Source: Phycisphaerales bacterium | Lineage (GTDB): Bacteria; Planctomycetota; Phycisphaerae; Phycisphaerales; SM1A02 | DNA: 64,000 nt | Direction: 5' to 3' | Assembly: GCA_022446885.1 (NCBI GenBank) | Contig: JAKVBU010000013.1 | Span: 1 to 64,000, forward strand | Part shown: positions 25,290-34,325 of the stretch, piece by piece | Position numbering within the stretch: the first letter of the stretch is position 1 | Layout: every line of letters starts with the position of its first letter | Notes under the pieces: generated by a model | What the model saw: the letters and a program-made list of their open reading frames with translations, nothing else | The model's database searches: none | Told to the model about the DNA's origin: nothing | Translations under genes and position numbers: made by a program

Positions 25290-25960
25290 CGCCCCCCACC
25301 CTCTATCGGGATCCGGAAGCCCACGGCTATCTCGATCAGCCCATCGATGATCCGCACCAACAGGCGATTGTTGACGCAGTCCTGCATGAAGCTGGTGTCT
25401 CAGCGGGGGACTGTGTCCTGGAAGTGGGCGCTGGAACGGGTCGCTATACGAGGCTGCTGCTGCAACGAGAACTCCGCGTCATCGCAGCAGAGCCTGATGA
25501 AACGCTGCGGGGCAGACTGGTCCAGCAGGTTGGCGAAACATGCAGGATTTCCGCTTCCGATGCCGCTGCAGTGATACCTGATGAAGTCGATGCCGTGGTT
25601 GGATTCCATGTGCTGCATCATCTCGACCGAGCGGCGCTCGATGGTCTTCAAACCCGATTGATGCGTGCAGCCAGCCAACGCTCATGGAAGGGCGCCGCCT
25701 TCCTCGAACCCAATCCCCTCAATCTGCTGTACCTGCCACAGATCATCCTGACCAGTGGCATGCGGCTTCGTGAGGAAGCGCGGCTTTGGGCACCTCGCTT
25801 TTACGGACGAGCAGTGGGTCGCCTGCATGTGCCCTGCCACGTCGGCCTCGTGCCCCCAGGTGTTGCTCGCCGCACTCGCCTCTCTCCCAAGCGGCCTTGC
25901 CGAGTCCCAGGTCGATGGTGTCCGTGGTCTGCCTACCGGGTCGTGGCGCAGCGAAGATGA
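25286..25960 (+). CDS. class I SAM-dependent methyltransferase
   Basis: 224 aa from a TTG that overlaps the GT2 stop (TTGA). Motif I is VLEVGAGTGRYTRLLLQ, motif II VIAAEPDETL, and VVGFHVLHHLD follows, all in the normal order. FLEPNPLNLLYLPQIIL in the C-terminal half is the signature of the branch found beside polyprenyl glycosyltransferases. The last 50 residues are rich in Arg and Pro, and I checked whether a frameshift occurs, but the end (AYRVVAQR) fits the usual final beta strand, so the frame appears intact. The stop overlaps the next start by 4 nt (ATGA). Substrate unknown. Confidence 0.8.
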   Translation: MTPPTLYRDPEAHGYLDQPIDDPHQQAIVDAVLHEAGVSAGDCVLEVGAGTGRYTRLLLQRELRVIAAEPDETLRGRLVQQVGETCRISASDAAAVIPDEVDAVVGFHVLHHLDRAALDGLQTRLMRAASQRSWKGAAFLEPNPLNLLYLPQIILTSGMRLREEARLWAPRFYGRAVGRLHVPCHVGLVPPGVARRTRLSPKRPCRVPGRWCPWSAYRVVAQRR

Positions 25961-26748
25961 ACATGCATCGAGCGCATTACGACACGCTGGCTGACCATGA
26001 CCAGCACTACTGGTGGTTTCAGACTCGCCACCGTCTGGCTCGCCGGCTCCTGGGCCTAGGCAGGCGATTCGACGGCAAACTCCTTGATGTAGGTTGCGGC
26101 GCAGGTGGCTTTCTGGCCAGTTGCCTCGATGCGGGCGTCCCCCGGGAGCGGACGCACGGGCTCGACATCGACCCTGAGAGCGTGCAGCGAGCGAGTGATC
26201 GCGGCTTGCAAGTTGGCACGATGGGGCCAAGCGGACCGGATGAAACAGACCTCCCCTTCACCCCCGATGTCATCACGATGCTCGATGTGCTTGAGCACAT
26301 TGAGGCGCCCGCCCAGTTCTTGCAGGCACTCCACCGAGTTGCGGCACCCGGCTGTCGGATTCTGATTCTGGTCCCCGCCCACCGCTGGCTCTGGTCTCCG
26401 TGGGACGATCGCCTCGGCCACAAACGCCGCTATGACCGGCGCACGCTCCGAGATCACCTGCTTCAAGGCAGGTGGACTCTCCAGCACCAGAGATACATCT
26501 TCCCCTCGATGGTCCTGCCGGGCTTGATTCGTGCTCGGCTGCTTCGATCCAATCGGCTCCCCAAAGACGAATTCCCCCGTGTTCCCAAATGGGCCAACGC
26601 CCTGCTGCGAATTGGAACGAGCTTGGGCGCCAGATTCCCTGTGTGGCCTGTAGGAACCTCGCTTGCAGCCCTCGCCCTCAAGTGCAGCGACCGAAGCGAT
26701 CCAGCAGCACCAGCAGATCCAGCAGACCCACCTGCAGATCCTCGTTGA
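25957..26748 (+). CDS. class I SAM-dependent methyltransferase
   Basis: 263 aa from the ATG at 25957 (MNMHRAHYDTLADHDQHYWWF). The N-terminus with the HYWWFQTRH motif, motif I (LLDVGCGAGGFLASCLDAG), VITMLDVLEHIEAPAQFL and the H..LWSPWDDRLGHKRRY segment mark the Methyltransf_23 branch linked to cell-surface glycan loci. The C-terminal ~20 residues are a low-complexity Asp/Ala/Pro run (DPAAPADPADPPADPR). This comes from reading antisense into the dockerin-like tail of the convergent metalloprotease gene, which it overlaps by 71 nt. That tail is probably not functional. Fourth and last gene of the operon. Confidence 0.85.
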   Translation: MNMHRAHYDTLADHDQHYWWFQTRHRLARRLLGLGRRFDGKLLDVGCGAGGFLASCLDAGVPRERTHGLDIDPESVQRASDRGLQVGTMGPSGPDETDLPFTPDVITMLDVLEHIEAPAQFLQALHRVAAPGCRILILVPAHRWLWSPWDDRLGHKRRYDRRTLRDHLLQGRWTLQHQRYIFPSMVLPGLIRARLLRSNRLPKDEFPRVPKWANALLRIGTSLGARFPVWPVGTSLAALALKCSDRSDPAAPADPADPPADPR

Positions 26749-28132
26749 TGTCGGCCCCGTGGCCGCCCGAGACCACTCCCCAGGCACCCAGCATCTGAAT
26801 CAAATCCAGCATGTCGACCTCGCCCGAGGCATCGACATCGCCAGGGCAGTCCAATGGAATCAGGCTCGCTCGATATCCGGCAGTGACCGGCGCCCGGTCG
26901 TTCCAAACCCGCACGTTGTCCGCCTCGACGGCGTCACCGACCGCTGTGCCATCGTGGTCCAGATCAGGCGTTGAGAACAACCCGATTCGCTGCGTCCACA
27001 CAAACTCGCTGTCACCCTCATCAGGGCAGTCGTCAATCTCATCGAGCCCACCGTAAGCCATCACCGTGCACCAACGATCATCATCGCACGAGTCATCGGC
27101 GCCCCAGAACACCCAGCCATAGGCATGGGGTTCAATGCCGGACACACCGGCATTTGCAGCATCATGAGCGCACCCGTGCAGATGCCCCATCTCATGAATC
27201 AGGGTGTACCCGGTGGCGGCGCAGGTCGTCTGAATGACAGCGCAGGCTGATGAGGGCGACCCACCAGCTGACTTGATCACGTACGCCCTGCCGCAGTAGT
27301 CGTTGACGCCATTGCCGTCTTCGTCTGTTGAATTGACGAACAACACCATGACATCGGCCCCCAGCCCGTTGCGCAGACCATGGGCCTCGTCGAACACCCC
27401 GTCGGCTGTGGCCCGAAACTGCGCCAACAAGTCTCCACTCTCAGCGCCCTCGACAAGCTCCATGCCCACCACCCGCAACTGGGTGTTGATGCCGCTGTCC
27501 GACAGTGTCACATTGCCCGCGTCGAACCAGGAGAGCACATTGGTCTCAAGGTCATGGGGCGAATCGAAGTCGGCCAAAGCGGCTGTGGTGTACATCGCCA
27601 GCACGTCAATGATCGCCCCGTCATCACCAGCGCCATCCCGCGCCGGTGGCCCACCAGCACCCGACGCACGCCAACGCGTCAGTGCTGGCACATCACCCGC
27701 TTGCCCATGAGCATGGCCATGGGGCAGGCTGCCACAGGGGCACATGGCATCCACGACCGGCTCGCCCAGTTGCCAAGTGAGACGACCATCCACCCCACCC
27801 CGAAAGGCAACCACGTCCCCCGTCTCAGTCGTGATACGGCCAGCGACATGCCCCTGATGGCGTCGCACGATCAACGTGCCGCCGCCATCCAAAGGTGCTC
27901 GCGTCACACCGGTCGCTTCCAGCCCCAGAATCGCTTCCTGCGCAAGTTCAAAGCGGCCCAACCCGGTCAGTTCGACCGCCTGCAGCACCCCTAGCGGGCC
28001 ATCAATCGACAATACGCCGCCCCCCTGCATTGGCGCTGGAAGCCCCCCAATCGGGCTTGAGATCGCGCCCAGCAGCATGCCCAACATCAGCATGAGCGGA
28101 GCATACGATCCATCAACCGCCCTCGCCGACAC
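26678..28132 (-). CDS. secreted zinc metalloprotease (reprolysin-like) with dockerin-like tail
   Basis: 484 aa from a GTG at 28132, or ~471 from an ATG at 28093; either gives a hydrophobic leader (MLMLGMLLGAIS). A propeptide-like region runs to ~residue 165. The catalytic domain then has the long zinc motif HEMGHLHGCAHD (His313, Glu314, His317, His323) and a Met-turn (CTVMAYG), placing it with metzincins. Cys residues around the site suggest disulfides and therefore an extracellular location. The last ~60 residues hold two calcium-loop/helix units (GDVDASGEVDMLDLIQML and ADINEDLQVGLLDLLVLLDR), similar to dockerin or EF-hand repeats common in Phycisphaerae exoproteins. Divergent from the serine protease gene over 240 bp. 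Substrate unknown. Confidence 0.85.
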   Translation of the reverse strand: MSARAVDGSYAPLMLMLGMLLGAISSPIGGLPAPMQGGGVLSIDGPLGVLQAVELTGLGRFELAQEAILGLEATGVTRAPLDGGGTLIVRRHQGHVAGRITTETGDVVAFRGGVDGRLTWQLGEPVVDAMCPCGSLPHGHAHGQAGDVPALTRWRASGAGGPPARDGAGDDGAIIDVLAMYTTAALADFDSPHDLETNVLSWFDAGNVTLSDSGINTQLRVVGMELVEGAESGDLLAQFRATADGVFDEAHGLRNGLGADVMVLFVNSTDEDGNGVNDYCGRAYVIKSAGGSPSSACAVIQTTCAATGYTLIHEMGHLHGCAHDAANAGVSGIEPHAYGWVFWGADDSCDDDRWCTVMAYGGLDEIDDCPDEGDSEFVWTQRIGLFSTPDLDHDGTAVGDAVEADNVRVWNDRAPVTAGYRASLIPLDCPGDVDASGEVDMLDLIQMLGAWGVVSGGHGADINEDLQVGLLDLLVLLDRFGRCT

Positions 28133-28372
28133 TCAAATCAACATTGGATCCGGGAATTGAGCCCCTCAGTGCTGATTTCGGGGGATCTCGATGGCTCTGG
28201 GGCTCGAATCGTGCAATGCTCTGTAGTGCCCGATGCCATTGGCCGAGCAGTCTGAAGGAGACTGCCTGACGGGCCCCAATCAAGTTTTTGCGGCTCCAAT
28301 CCCACGCCTCGGGATGATAAGGGCCAATCAGACCGCCCCGGAATCGATCCGACTCGAGAGGACCTGTAGATC

Positions 28373-30772
28373 ATGAAACTGGCCACCCACGCGTGCCTCA
28401 CCCTCGCTCTAACCACTGTTGCATCAACCATCGCTGCAGGCGAGGCCCTGCCCCCGAGTTGGAGCGCATCGCAATCTGCTCTCGAAGCGATTCCAACATA
28501 CGAGGTGGCCGGCCCGGACTACGCCGCACTGTGGGAAGAAGACAACCAGCGAGCTTCAATGGGCCAGCCCTGGCGATTCGCGGTGCCCACCAAAGCCGCC
28601 ATCACAGCCGCAACCTCCGGCGCATGGAACCTGACCCCTGAAGGACGATTGCTCTGGCAGGTGCGAATCGTGGCCCGCGATGCCATGCATCTGAACTTCG
28701 GATTCGAACACTGGGCCCTTCCTCCCTCAGCACGTGTCTGGCTCTCCAGCGCCCGTGGCGATCATGTTCGTGGCCCATGGGACCAGTCCACCAATGACAC
28801 GCACGGCGAGTTCTGGACCCCATTCGTGTGGGGCGACGACGTCATCATTGAAATCGAGGTGGACATCGCCGAGCGTCACTTGATCGAACAGGATGTCCAG
28901 TTGACCTGGATCAACGTAGGCTACCGTGGATTCGATCCACCAGATCTCCCTGACCAACGCGGCTCTTCTGAGTCCTGCAATGTAGACGTGATGTGCCCAC
29001 TGGGAGATAACTGGTGGGACGAAATCCCATCGGTCGGCGTCTACTCGCTTTCGGGGTACTGGACCTGCACCGGCGCATTGATCAACAACACGCTGCAGGA
29101 CGAACGCATGCTCTTCCTCACCGCCGATCACTGCGGGATCAACACCGGCAACGACCAGACCATGGTCGTGTACTGGAATCACCAGAATTCCACCTGTCGC
29201 ACCGGAAGTGCCAGCGGCAACAACGGCAATGGTCATTACAACGACTACAGCAGCGGCGTGACCTGGAAAGTAGATGCCTCCTCTACCGATTGCTGCCTGG
29301 TCGAAATCAACAGTGACCCCAATGACAGTTGGGAGTTGACTTGGTCAGGCTGGAATCGAAGTTCCAGCACACCCAGTGAAGGTGTGAGCATTCACCACCC
29401 GGCAACTGCTGAAAAGCGAATCTCCAGCGTAGAGGACATCTATTCCTACAACGCTTGGGGATACAACTTCTGGCGCGTCAACTGGGATCAGGGCCGCACG
29501 GCCGGCGGGTCGTCCGGTTCCCCATTGTTCGACGGCAACAATCGAATCATCGGGCAACTCTACGGCGGTTGGTCCTACTGCACCAATGACGACGACGACG
29601 TCTATGGCCGCTCACTCTCGGTCAGTTGGAATTCGCTCAAGCCCTATCTCGATCCGAACAACAGCAACGCGACCACCCTCGACTCGTGGAATCCCACCGC
29701 AAATGAGGGCGCCTGCTGCCTCGTCGGCGGCCAGTGCATCGTTGGCCCCGAGAGCGCCTGCGATACCGTCGGCGGGACGTACAACGGGAACGGCTCCGAT
29801 TGCAGCGATGTCGACTGTGATGAACCCGACGAAACGGGCGCCTGCTGCGTCGGCACGACCTGCATCGACAATCTCACCAGCACCGTCTGCTACTCCGGCG
29901 GCGGCGACTATCAGGGCGATGGCTCCAACTGCAGCAGTACTGACTGCGGCGATGATCCCCCCGGTGACATCGTGATCAAGTCAGTCATTTCTGCTCAGGA
30001 TGCTGTCGATGGCGTCACCAACGACTGGACGGTTGATCTTTACGCCGTAGTCGACGACGGCTGGCGAATTGACGCGGTTGCCGGCACCGAGTCGCAGCCC
30101 AAGACGATCTCGTGCAGCACGTCGTTCTACCAGCACCAGTTCGGTGGGCCCACGTCCATGGACATCAATCCAAATCTCTACGGCGCTTTCCCGAACCTGC
30201 CCCACGACTCTCGCGTGACGATCGGCGCCCTGGACGCCAGTGGTGATCCGTTCCCCGCCAATGAGCTGCAGAACATCAATATCGACTGGACCACCTTTGA
30301 GAACGGTGGAGACCTGTCGGTGACAAACGGCACTTGGTTCATCCTCCCCTCTGAGGATCAGGGTGAAGCCCGCGAGTTTGTCAGTGGTGACTGCGACACG
30401 CAGCACGGCGTGCTCATTGCCCGCCTGACCGCGATCGGGCACAACGCCACCGTCACCTTCGACGGCCTGCTGCAAGGTCGCGACGCATCCAATGAACCGT
30501 GGCAACAGGTTGCCTCATCAACCATCACGTGGTCCCAAACAAATGACTGCAACGCCAATGGTGTTCCAGATTCATGTGACATCGCCAACGGCACGTCCGA
30601 AGATGCCAATGGAGACGGTGTGCCGGATGAGTGCAACACCTGCCCGGGCGATCTTGATGGTTCCGGCACCGTGGACGTGGACGACATCCTGGCCTGCATC
30701 GCCGGATTCGGCACCGACTACACAGTGGACGACATCCTTACGGTGCTGGCCAACTTCGGCAACGACTGCTGA
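28373..30772 (+). CDS. secreted trypsin-like serine protease with multi-domain C-terminus
   Basis: 799 aa. Signal peptide at 1-22 (LTLALTTVASTIAAGEA). The protease domain is at about residues 195-430: catalytic His253 in LTADHCG, Asp306 in SSTDCCL and Ser381 in GGSSGSPLF, the layout of lysyl-endopeptidase-like S1 enzymes, with paired cysteines. Two GACC cysteine-rich repeats (~446-526) follow, then a ~190-residue domain (532-722) shared with the VCBS-like protein of this window. It ends with a calcium-binding linker (CNANGVPDSCDI, DANGDGVPDEC) and a dockerin-like tail (PGDLDGSGTVDVDDILACI) up to the end. It should be exported, cut amino-acid chains outside the cell and be retained on a surface or complex by its C-terminal domains. 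Confidence 0.87.
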   Translation: MKLATHACLTLALTTVASTIAAGEALPPSWSASQSALEAIPTYEVAGPDYAALWEEDNQRASMGQPWRFAVPTKAAITAATSGAWNLTPEGRLLWQVRIVARDAMHLNFGFEHWALPPSARVWLSSARGDHVRGPWDQSTNDTHGEFWTPFVWGDDVIIEIEVDIAERHLIEQDVQLTWINVGYRGFDPPDLPDQRGSSESCNVDVMCPLGDNWWDEIPSVGVYSLSGYWTCTGALINNTLQDERMLFLTADHCGINTGNDQTMVVYWNHQNSTCRTGSASGNNGNGHYNDYSSGVTWKVDASSTDCCLVEINSDPNDSWELTWSGWNRSSSTPSEGVSIHHPATAEKRISSVEDIYSYNAWGYNFWRVNWDQGRTAGGSSGSPLFDGNNRIIGQLYGGWSYCTNDDDDVYGRSLSVSWNSLKPYLDPNNSNATTLDSWNPTANEGACCLVGGQCIVGPESACDTVGGTYNGNGSDCSDVDCDEPDETGACCVGTTCIDNLTSTVCYSGGGDYQGDGSNCSSTDCGDDPPGDIVIKSVISAQDAVDGVTNDWTVDLYAVVDDGWRIDAVAGTESQPKTISCSTSFYQHQFGGPTSMDINPNLYGAFPNLPHDSRVTIGALDASGDPFPANELQNINIDWTTFENGGDLSVTNGTWFILPSEDQGEAREFVSGDCDTQHGVLIARLTAIGHNATVTFDGLLQGRDASNEPWQQVASSTITWSQTNDCNANGVPDSCDIANGTSEDANGDGVPDECNTCPGDLDGSGTVDVDDILACIAGFGTDYTVDDILTVLANFGNDC
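29708..29950 (+). repeat. two tandem GACC-type cysteine-rich repeats
   Basis: Two ~40-residue units inside the serine protease gene, each GACC...C(I).....C....G(G)..(Y)....G(S).C....C. They sit between the protease domain and the unnamed domain. Even spacing of six cysteines suggests three disulfides per unit. Similar units occur in many Phycisphaerae exoproteins. Confidence 0.75.
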
Positions 30773-30796
30773 ATTCAACCCCACACTCGATTGAAG

Positions 30797-30826
30797 CAGA
30801 CGCCGCCGGTCATCCGGCGGCGTCTG
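30797..30826. terminator. bidirectional hairpin between convergent genes
   Basis: A perfect 13-bp inverted repeat (30797-30809 and 30814-30826, loop TCAT) with a GC-rich core lies in the 70-bp gap between the serine protease and the convergent hydantoinase gene. Only a weak T-containing stretch follows on the plus strand. The symmetry and position suggest a shared 3' terminator. Confidence 0.7.
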
Positions 30827-30842
30827 TCATTGCGCCTCTCGC

Positions 30843-33800
30843 TCAAAGAGCCTCTCCAGCATCACCGAAGGCGCCCCACCCGCCGCCTCCGGGGGTCTCG
30901 ATGACCAGCCGCTCACCCACCTCCACATCGATCACGCAGCGGCCTTCCAGCGGTTCAACGCTGCCGTCGGGCAGCACCCGCCACTGACGGCCGCACTGCC
31001 CCGCAGCACCACCTGCCAGACCAGGAGACGCAATCAGCCGACGACTGGACAGCAGGCTCACTCGAAGCGGCGCTCGCCACTCGACTTCTCGGCACACCCC
31101 GTCGCCACCTCGATGCGTCCCCTCACCACCTGATCCAAGCCGCCGCTCAAGACGCCACAGACGCACCGGGAATCGACGCTCCAGCAGTTCAGGATCCGTC
31201 AGGCGTGAGTTCGTCATGTGGGCCTGCACACAGTGGGCCCCATCGAATGAAGGCCCGGCCCCGGTTCCGCCACAGATCGTCTCATAGTGCTGCAGCGTCC
31301 CGTCACCGAAGGCCAGATTGTTCATCGTGCCCTGGCTGGCTGCCTGAAGCCCAAGCGCCGCCAACAGCGCGTCTACCACCTGCTGGCTGGTCTCCACATT
31401 TCCGCCCGCAACGGCGACCCCCGAAGGCGGAGAGAGCAAACTGCCCGGCTCGAGCATGATTCGCACAGGCCGCAGGCACCCGTCGTTGAGGGCGATCTCA
31501 GACCCGGCAAGGGCCCGCAGCACATACAACACCGCCGCCCGTGTCACCGCTTCAGGCGCATTGGTGTTTCCCTCTGCACATGGCCGAGTGCCCCTGAAAT
31601 CGATGGTCAACGCCTCGTCTTCAGGTTCGACACGCACCTGCACTTCACCGCCCTCATCAAGCAGCATTGCAGTCTCTCCTCCCGAGCAGCCTTTGAGCGC
31701 CTGTCGAACGAGGGCCTCACCTTGATCGAGCACCCGACCCATGAGGGTACGGACCATCGATGGACCGACCTGACATGCGAAGGCCTCAATGGCATTGATG
31801 CCACGCTGGTTGGCGGCCAGTTGCGCCCGCAGATCGTCAAGGACTCGATCCGGAGCCCGGCAGGGCCATTTGCTCTGGGAGAGTGCCAGCCGCAGCGAAG
31901 CCTCCTGCAACTTGCCATCTCGCACCAGGGGCAGGGCGTCGATGATCACACCCTCCTCCTCGAGCGTTGTCGCATCAGGCGGCATTGACCCTGGAACGGT
32001 CGAGCCAACGTCACTGTGGTGCCCCCGGGAGGCCACCCATGCGAGCGCTGCCCCGTTCTCATCGAAGACTCTTGACACCACCGTGAGGTCGGGCAGGTGC
32101 GTGCCGCCGCGGAACGGGTGATTCAGCAACACTGCGTCGCCCGGCCCGGCGGCGTCGGAGCAGGTCTCCATCACATGTCGCACACTCGCCCCCATCGACC
32201 CAAGATGGACCGGCATGTGCGGACCATTGGCGACTAGGTCTCCCTCGGGGGTGAAGATCGCGCAGGAGTAGTCCAGTCGCTCGCGGATGTTTACCGAACG
32301 AGCGGTAAATCGAAGCAAAGCCCCCATCTCATCTGCGATGGCCGACAGTCGGCTCGCGGCCAAGGCTCCGCCGGCGGCATCATCCGCAACCAGCGGCTGA
32401 GGCGGCCGCTGACGAGGCGTAATCTGCAACGTACCCCCGGCCAACACCAGGGCTTCGAAGCCCTCGTCGACAAACACCGTGGATCCTATTTCCACGACGA
32501 CACACGGCCCGAGAATGCGATGCCCGGTACGAAGCTCATGTCTGTAGATTCGATCCCCTGCAGGGGCAGGCGTATCGTCGGTTCCGTCACTCCACTCAAT
32601 CGATGCCGGGGCTGCGTCGACGCGTTCGCTGCGCACCGCGATGATCACCGCCGGGGACACACCGGGATCCCAGCCATAGCGCTTCAGGCAAGCCTCACGA
32701 AATGCTTGGTGCGCTCTTACTGGATCACGCAGTAAGACGGCTGGCAATGTGACAGCTCGGTCCCAGTCTTCGATGGCCACCTCGATGTGCACATCAGTGG
32801 CATCGGCATCCACGTGCGCTTCGACCTGCGCTCGAGCCGACGGATCATGCAGATCAACCCGAACACTCGAGCGGTGAATACGCCGCGGCCGAGCTTGGGC
32901 GATGCCCATCGCCGATAGCAGACCGCCCAACGGATGACACAAGACACAGCCGATATTCAATCTTGCAGCCAGCGGACATGCCAGAAGGCCCCCGGCACCG
33001 CCGAACGCCACCAGCGCCGCATCGGCCAGAGAGCGGCCCTGCTCGGTGGAAATTCGTCGCAAGGCTGCGGCCATGTGCTCTAGGGCCAGATCGCAGCAGG
33101 CCTGCGCCAGTGCCTCGATTGACCCGAGCGCGGCCCCTACCCGTTTCATTTCGGCGTGCAGCACTTCAAGTGCCCGCTTGGATGCCTGTGCGTCGGCGGG
33201 TGCGTTGCCGTTTGGCCCGAAGGTCGAGGGCAGGACATCCGCAGGTAGACGACCCAGCACCACAAGACAGTCGGTGATGGTCGGCGGTCCCCCCAGACCA
33301 TGACAGGCCGGCCCGGGATGGGCCCCCGCACTGTCGGGCCCCACCCGCAGTCGGACGCCATCAAAATGGCAGATCGACCCTCCCCCGGCAGCAACCGTCT
33401 CCACCTTCAAAGCCGCCACGGCCAGCGTAAGCCCGCCGACATGCGTTTCGGGGCTGCGTTCCAACTCACCTTCGATCCAGGCCACATCGGTTGACGTGCC
33501 GCCCATGTCCAGGGTGAGCGTCCGCTCCACGCCAGCGGCCCGGGCCACCTGTGCAGCTGCAACCACTCCGCCAGCGGGACCGGAGAGCACCGCCTGCACC
33601 CCTCGAAACGCACTGCTGTCAACCAATCCCCCAGCGGAGTGCATGCAGGCCAGATCAGCTCCAGCCAGCGTTCGCCGTAGCGGGCCGAGGCTCTGCTGCA
33701 CAACGGGCGTAAGTGCTGCGTCGGCGACAAGCGTCTGCATTCGAGGAATGAGCCCCTCAACGGGGCAGTCGCTGCTGCACACCACGCGGGCCGCATCAAA

Positions 33801-34313
33801 GCCCATGTCAACAGCCAGATCTCGAATCTGCCGCTCATGCCCGCCATGGGCCCAGCCATGCAGCAGACAGATCGCAAGAGCGCTGCAGCCTTGATCCAGC
33901 GCCGATTGCAAACGGCTTCGCATGATGTCGTGATCGAGCGGCAAGAGAACCCGACCATCGACTGCCAGACGCTCGGGCGCCTCGAGACAGATCTGATGCA
34001 AGGGTGCAGGTCGCCTGATGTTCAGATCAAAGAGCGACGGTCGCCGCTGATCACCGATCCAGGCCAGATCTCCCAGCCCCTGCGTGAGCACAAGCGCGGT
34101 AGGCACACCGCTGCGCGTGAGCAGGGCATTCGTCGCCACAGTTGTGCCAAGGTGCACAAGAGAAGGCACTGCACTGAGTGTGCTGATCGCGTCCGACACC
34201 GGATCAACCACGTCATCATCGACCGACAGCACCTTGCGTGTATGCAACTCACCTGCGTCATCAACAGCGATGACGTCGGTGAACGTGCCACCGCGATCAA
34301 CAAATACCTTCAT
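30843..34313 (-). CDS. fused hydantoinase A/B protein (5-oxoprolinase type)
   Basis: 1156 aa, the size of fused HyuA-HyuB enzymes. The N-terminal HyuA half starts VFVDRGGTFTDVIAVDD (ATP site) and repeats the motif as LDMGGTSTDVAWIEG. The second half has FRGGTHLPDLTVVSRVF, GHHSDVGSTVPGSMPPDATT and MNNLAFGDGTLQHYETICGG, characteristic of HyuB. It should use ATP to open a cyclic amide ring, most likely 5-oxoproline (to Glu, in glutathione or pyroglutamate turnover) or a hydantoin. Cytoplasmic. It lies 12 nt after marC, so the two may be co-transcribed. Which ring compound is used cannot be told from sequence. Confidence 0.9.
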   Translation of the reverse strand: MKVFVDRGGTFTDVIAVDDAGELHTRKVLSVDDDVVDPVSDAISTLSAVPSLVHLGTTVATNALLTRSGVPTALVLTQGLGDLAWIGDQRRPSLFDLNIRRPAPLHQICLEAPERLAVDGRVLLPLDHDIMRSRLQSALDQGCSALAICLLHGWAHGGHERQIRDLAVDMGFDAARVVCSSDCPVEGLIPRMQTLVADAALTPVVQQSLGPLRRTLAGADLACMHSAGGLVDSSAFRGVQAVLSGPAGGVVAAAQVARAAGVERTLTLDMGGTSTDVAWIEGELERSPETHVGGLTLAVAALKVETVAAGGGSICHFDGVRLRVGPDSAGAHPGPACHGLGGPPTITDCLVVLGRLPADVLPSTFGPNGNAPADAQASKRALEVLHAEMKRVGAALGSIEALAQACCDLALEHMAAALRRISTEQGRSLADAALVAFGGAGGLLACPLAARLNIGCVLCHPLGGLLSAMGIAQARPRRIHRSSVRVDLHDPSARAQVEAHVDADATDVHIEVAIEDWDRAVTLPAVLLRDPVRAHQAFREACLKRYGWDPGVSPAVIIAVRSERVDAAPASIEWSDGTDDTPAPAGDRIYRHELRTGHRILGPCVVVEIGSTVFVDEGFEALVLAGGTLQITPRQRPPQPLVADDAAGGALAASRLSAIADEMGALLRFTARSVNIRERLDYSCAIFTPEGDLVANGPHMPVHLGSMGASVRHVMETCSDAAGPGDAVLLNHPFRGGTHLPDLTVVSRVFDENGAALAWVASRGHHSDVGSTVPGSMPPDATTLEEEGVIIDALPLVRDGKLQEASLRLALSQSKWPCRAPDRVLDDLRAQLAANQRGINAIEAFACQVGPSMVRTLMGRVLDQGEALVRQALKGCSGGETAMLLDEGGEVQVRVEPEDEALTIDFRGTRPCAEGNTNAPEAVTRAAVLYVLRALAGSEIALNDGCLRPVRIMLEPGSLLSPPSGVAVAGGNVETSQQVVDALLAALGLQAASQGTMNNLAFGDGTLQHYETICGGTGAGPSFDGAHCVQAHMTNSRLTDPELLERRFPVRLWRLERRLGSGGEGTHRGGDGVCREVEWRAPLRVSLLSSRRLIASPGLAGGAAGQCGRQWRVLPDGSVEPLEGRCVIDVEVGERLVIETPGGGGWGAFGDAGEAL

Positions 34314-34325
34314 AAGGTCGTCAGG

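Noticed and set aside
25740-25960. Possible frameshift in the C-terminal part of the methyltransferase at 25286-25960
   Set aside because: The tail is unusually Arg/Pro-rich, but it ends in AYRVVAQR, the expected last strand, and neither alternative frame gives a better match.
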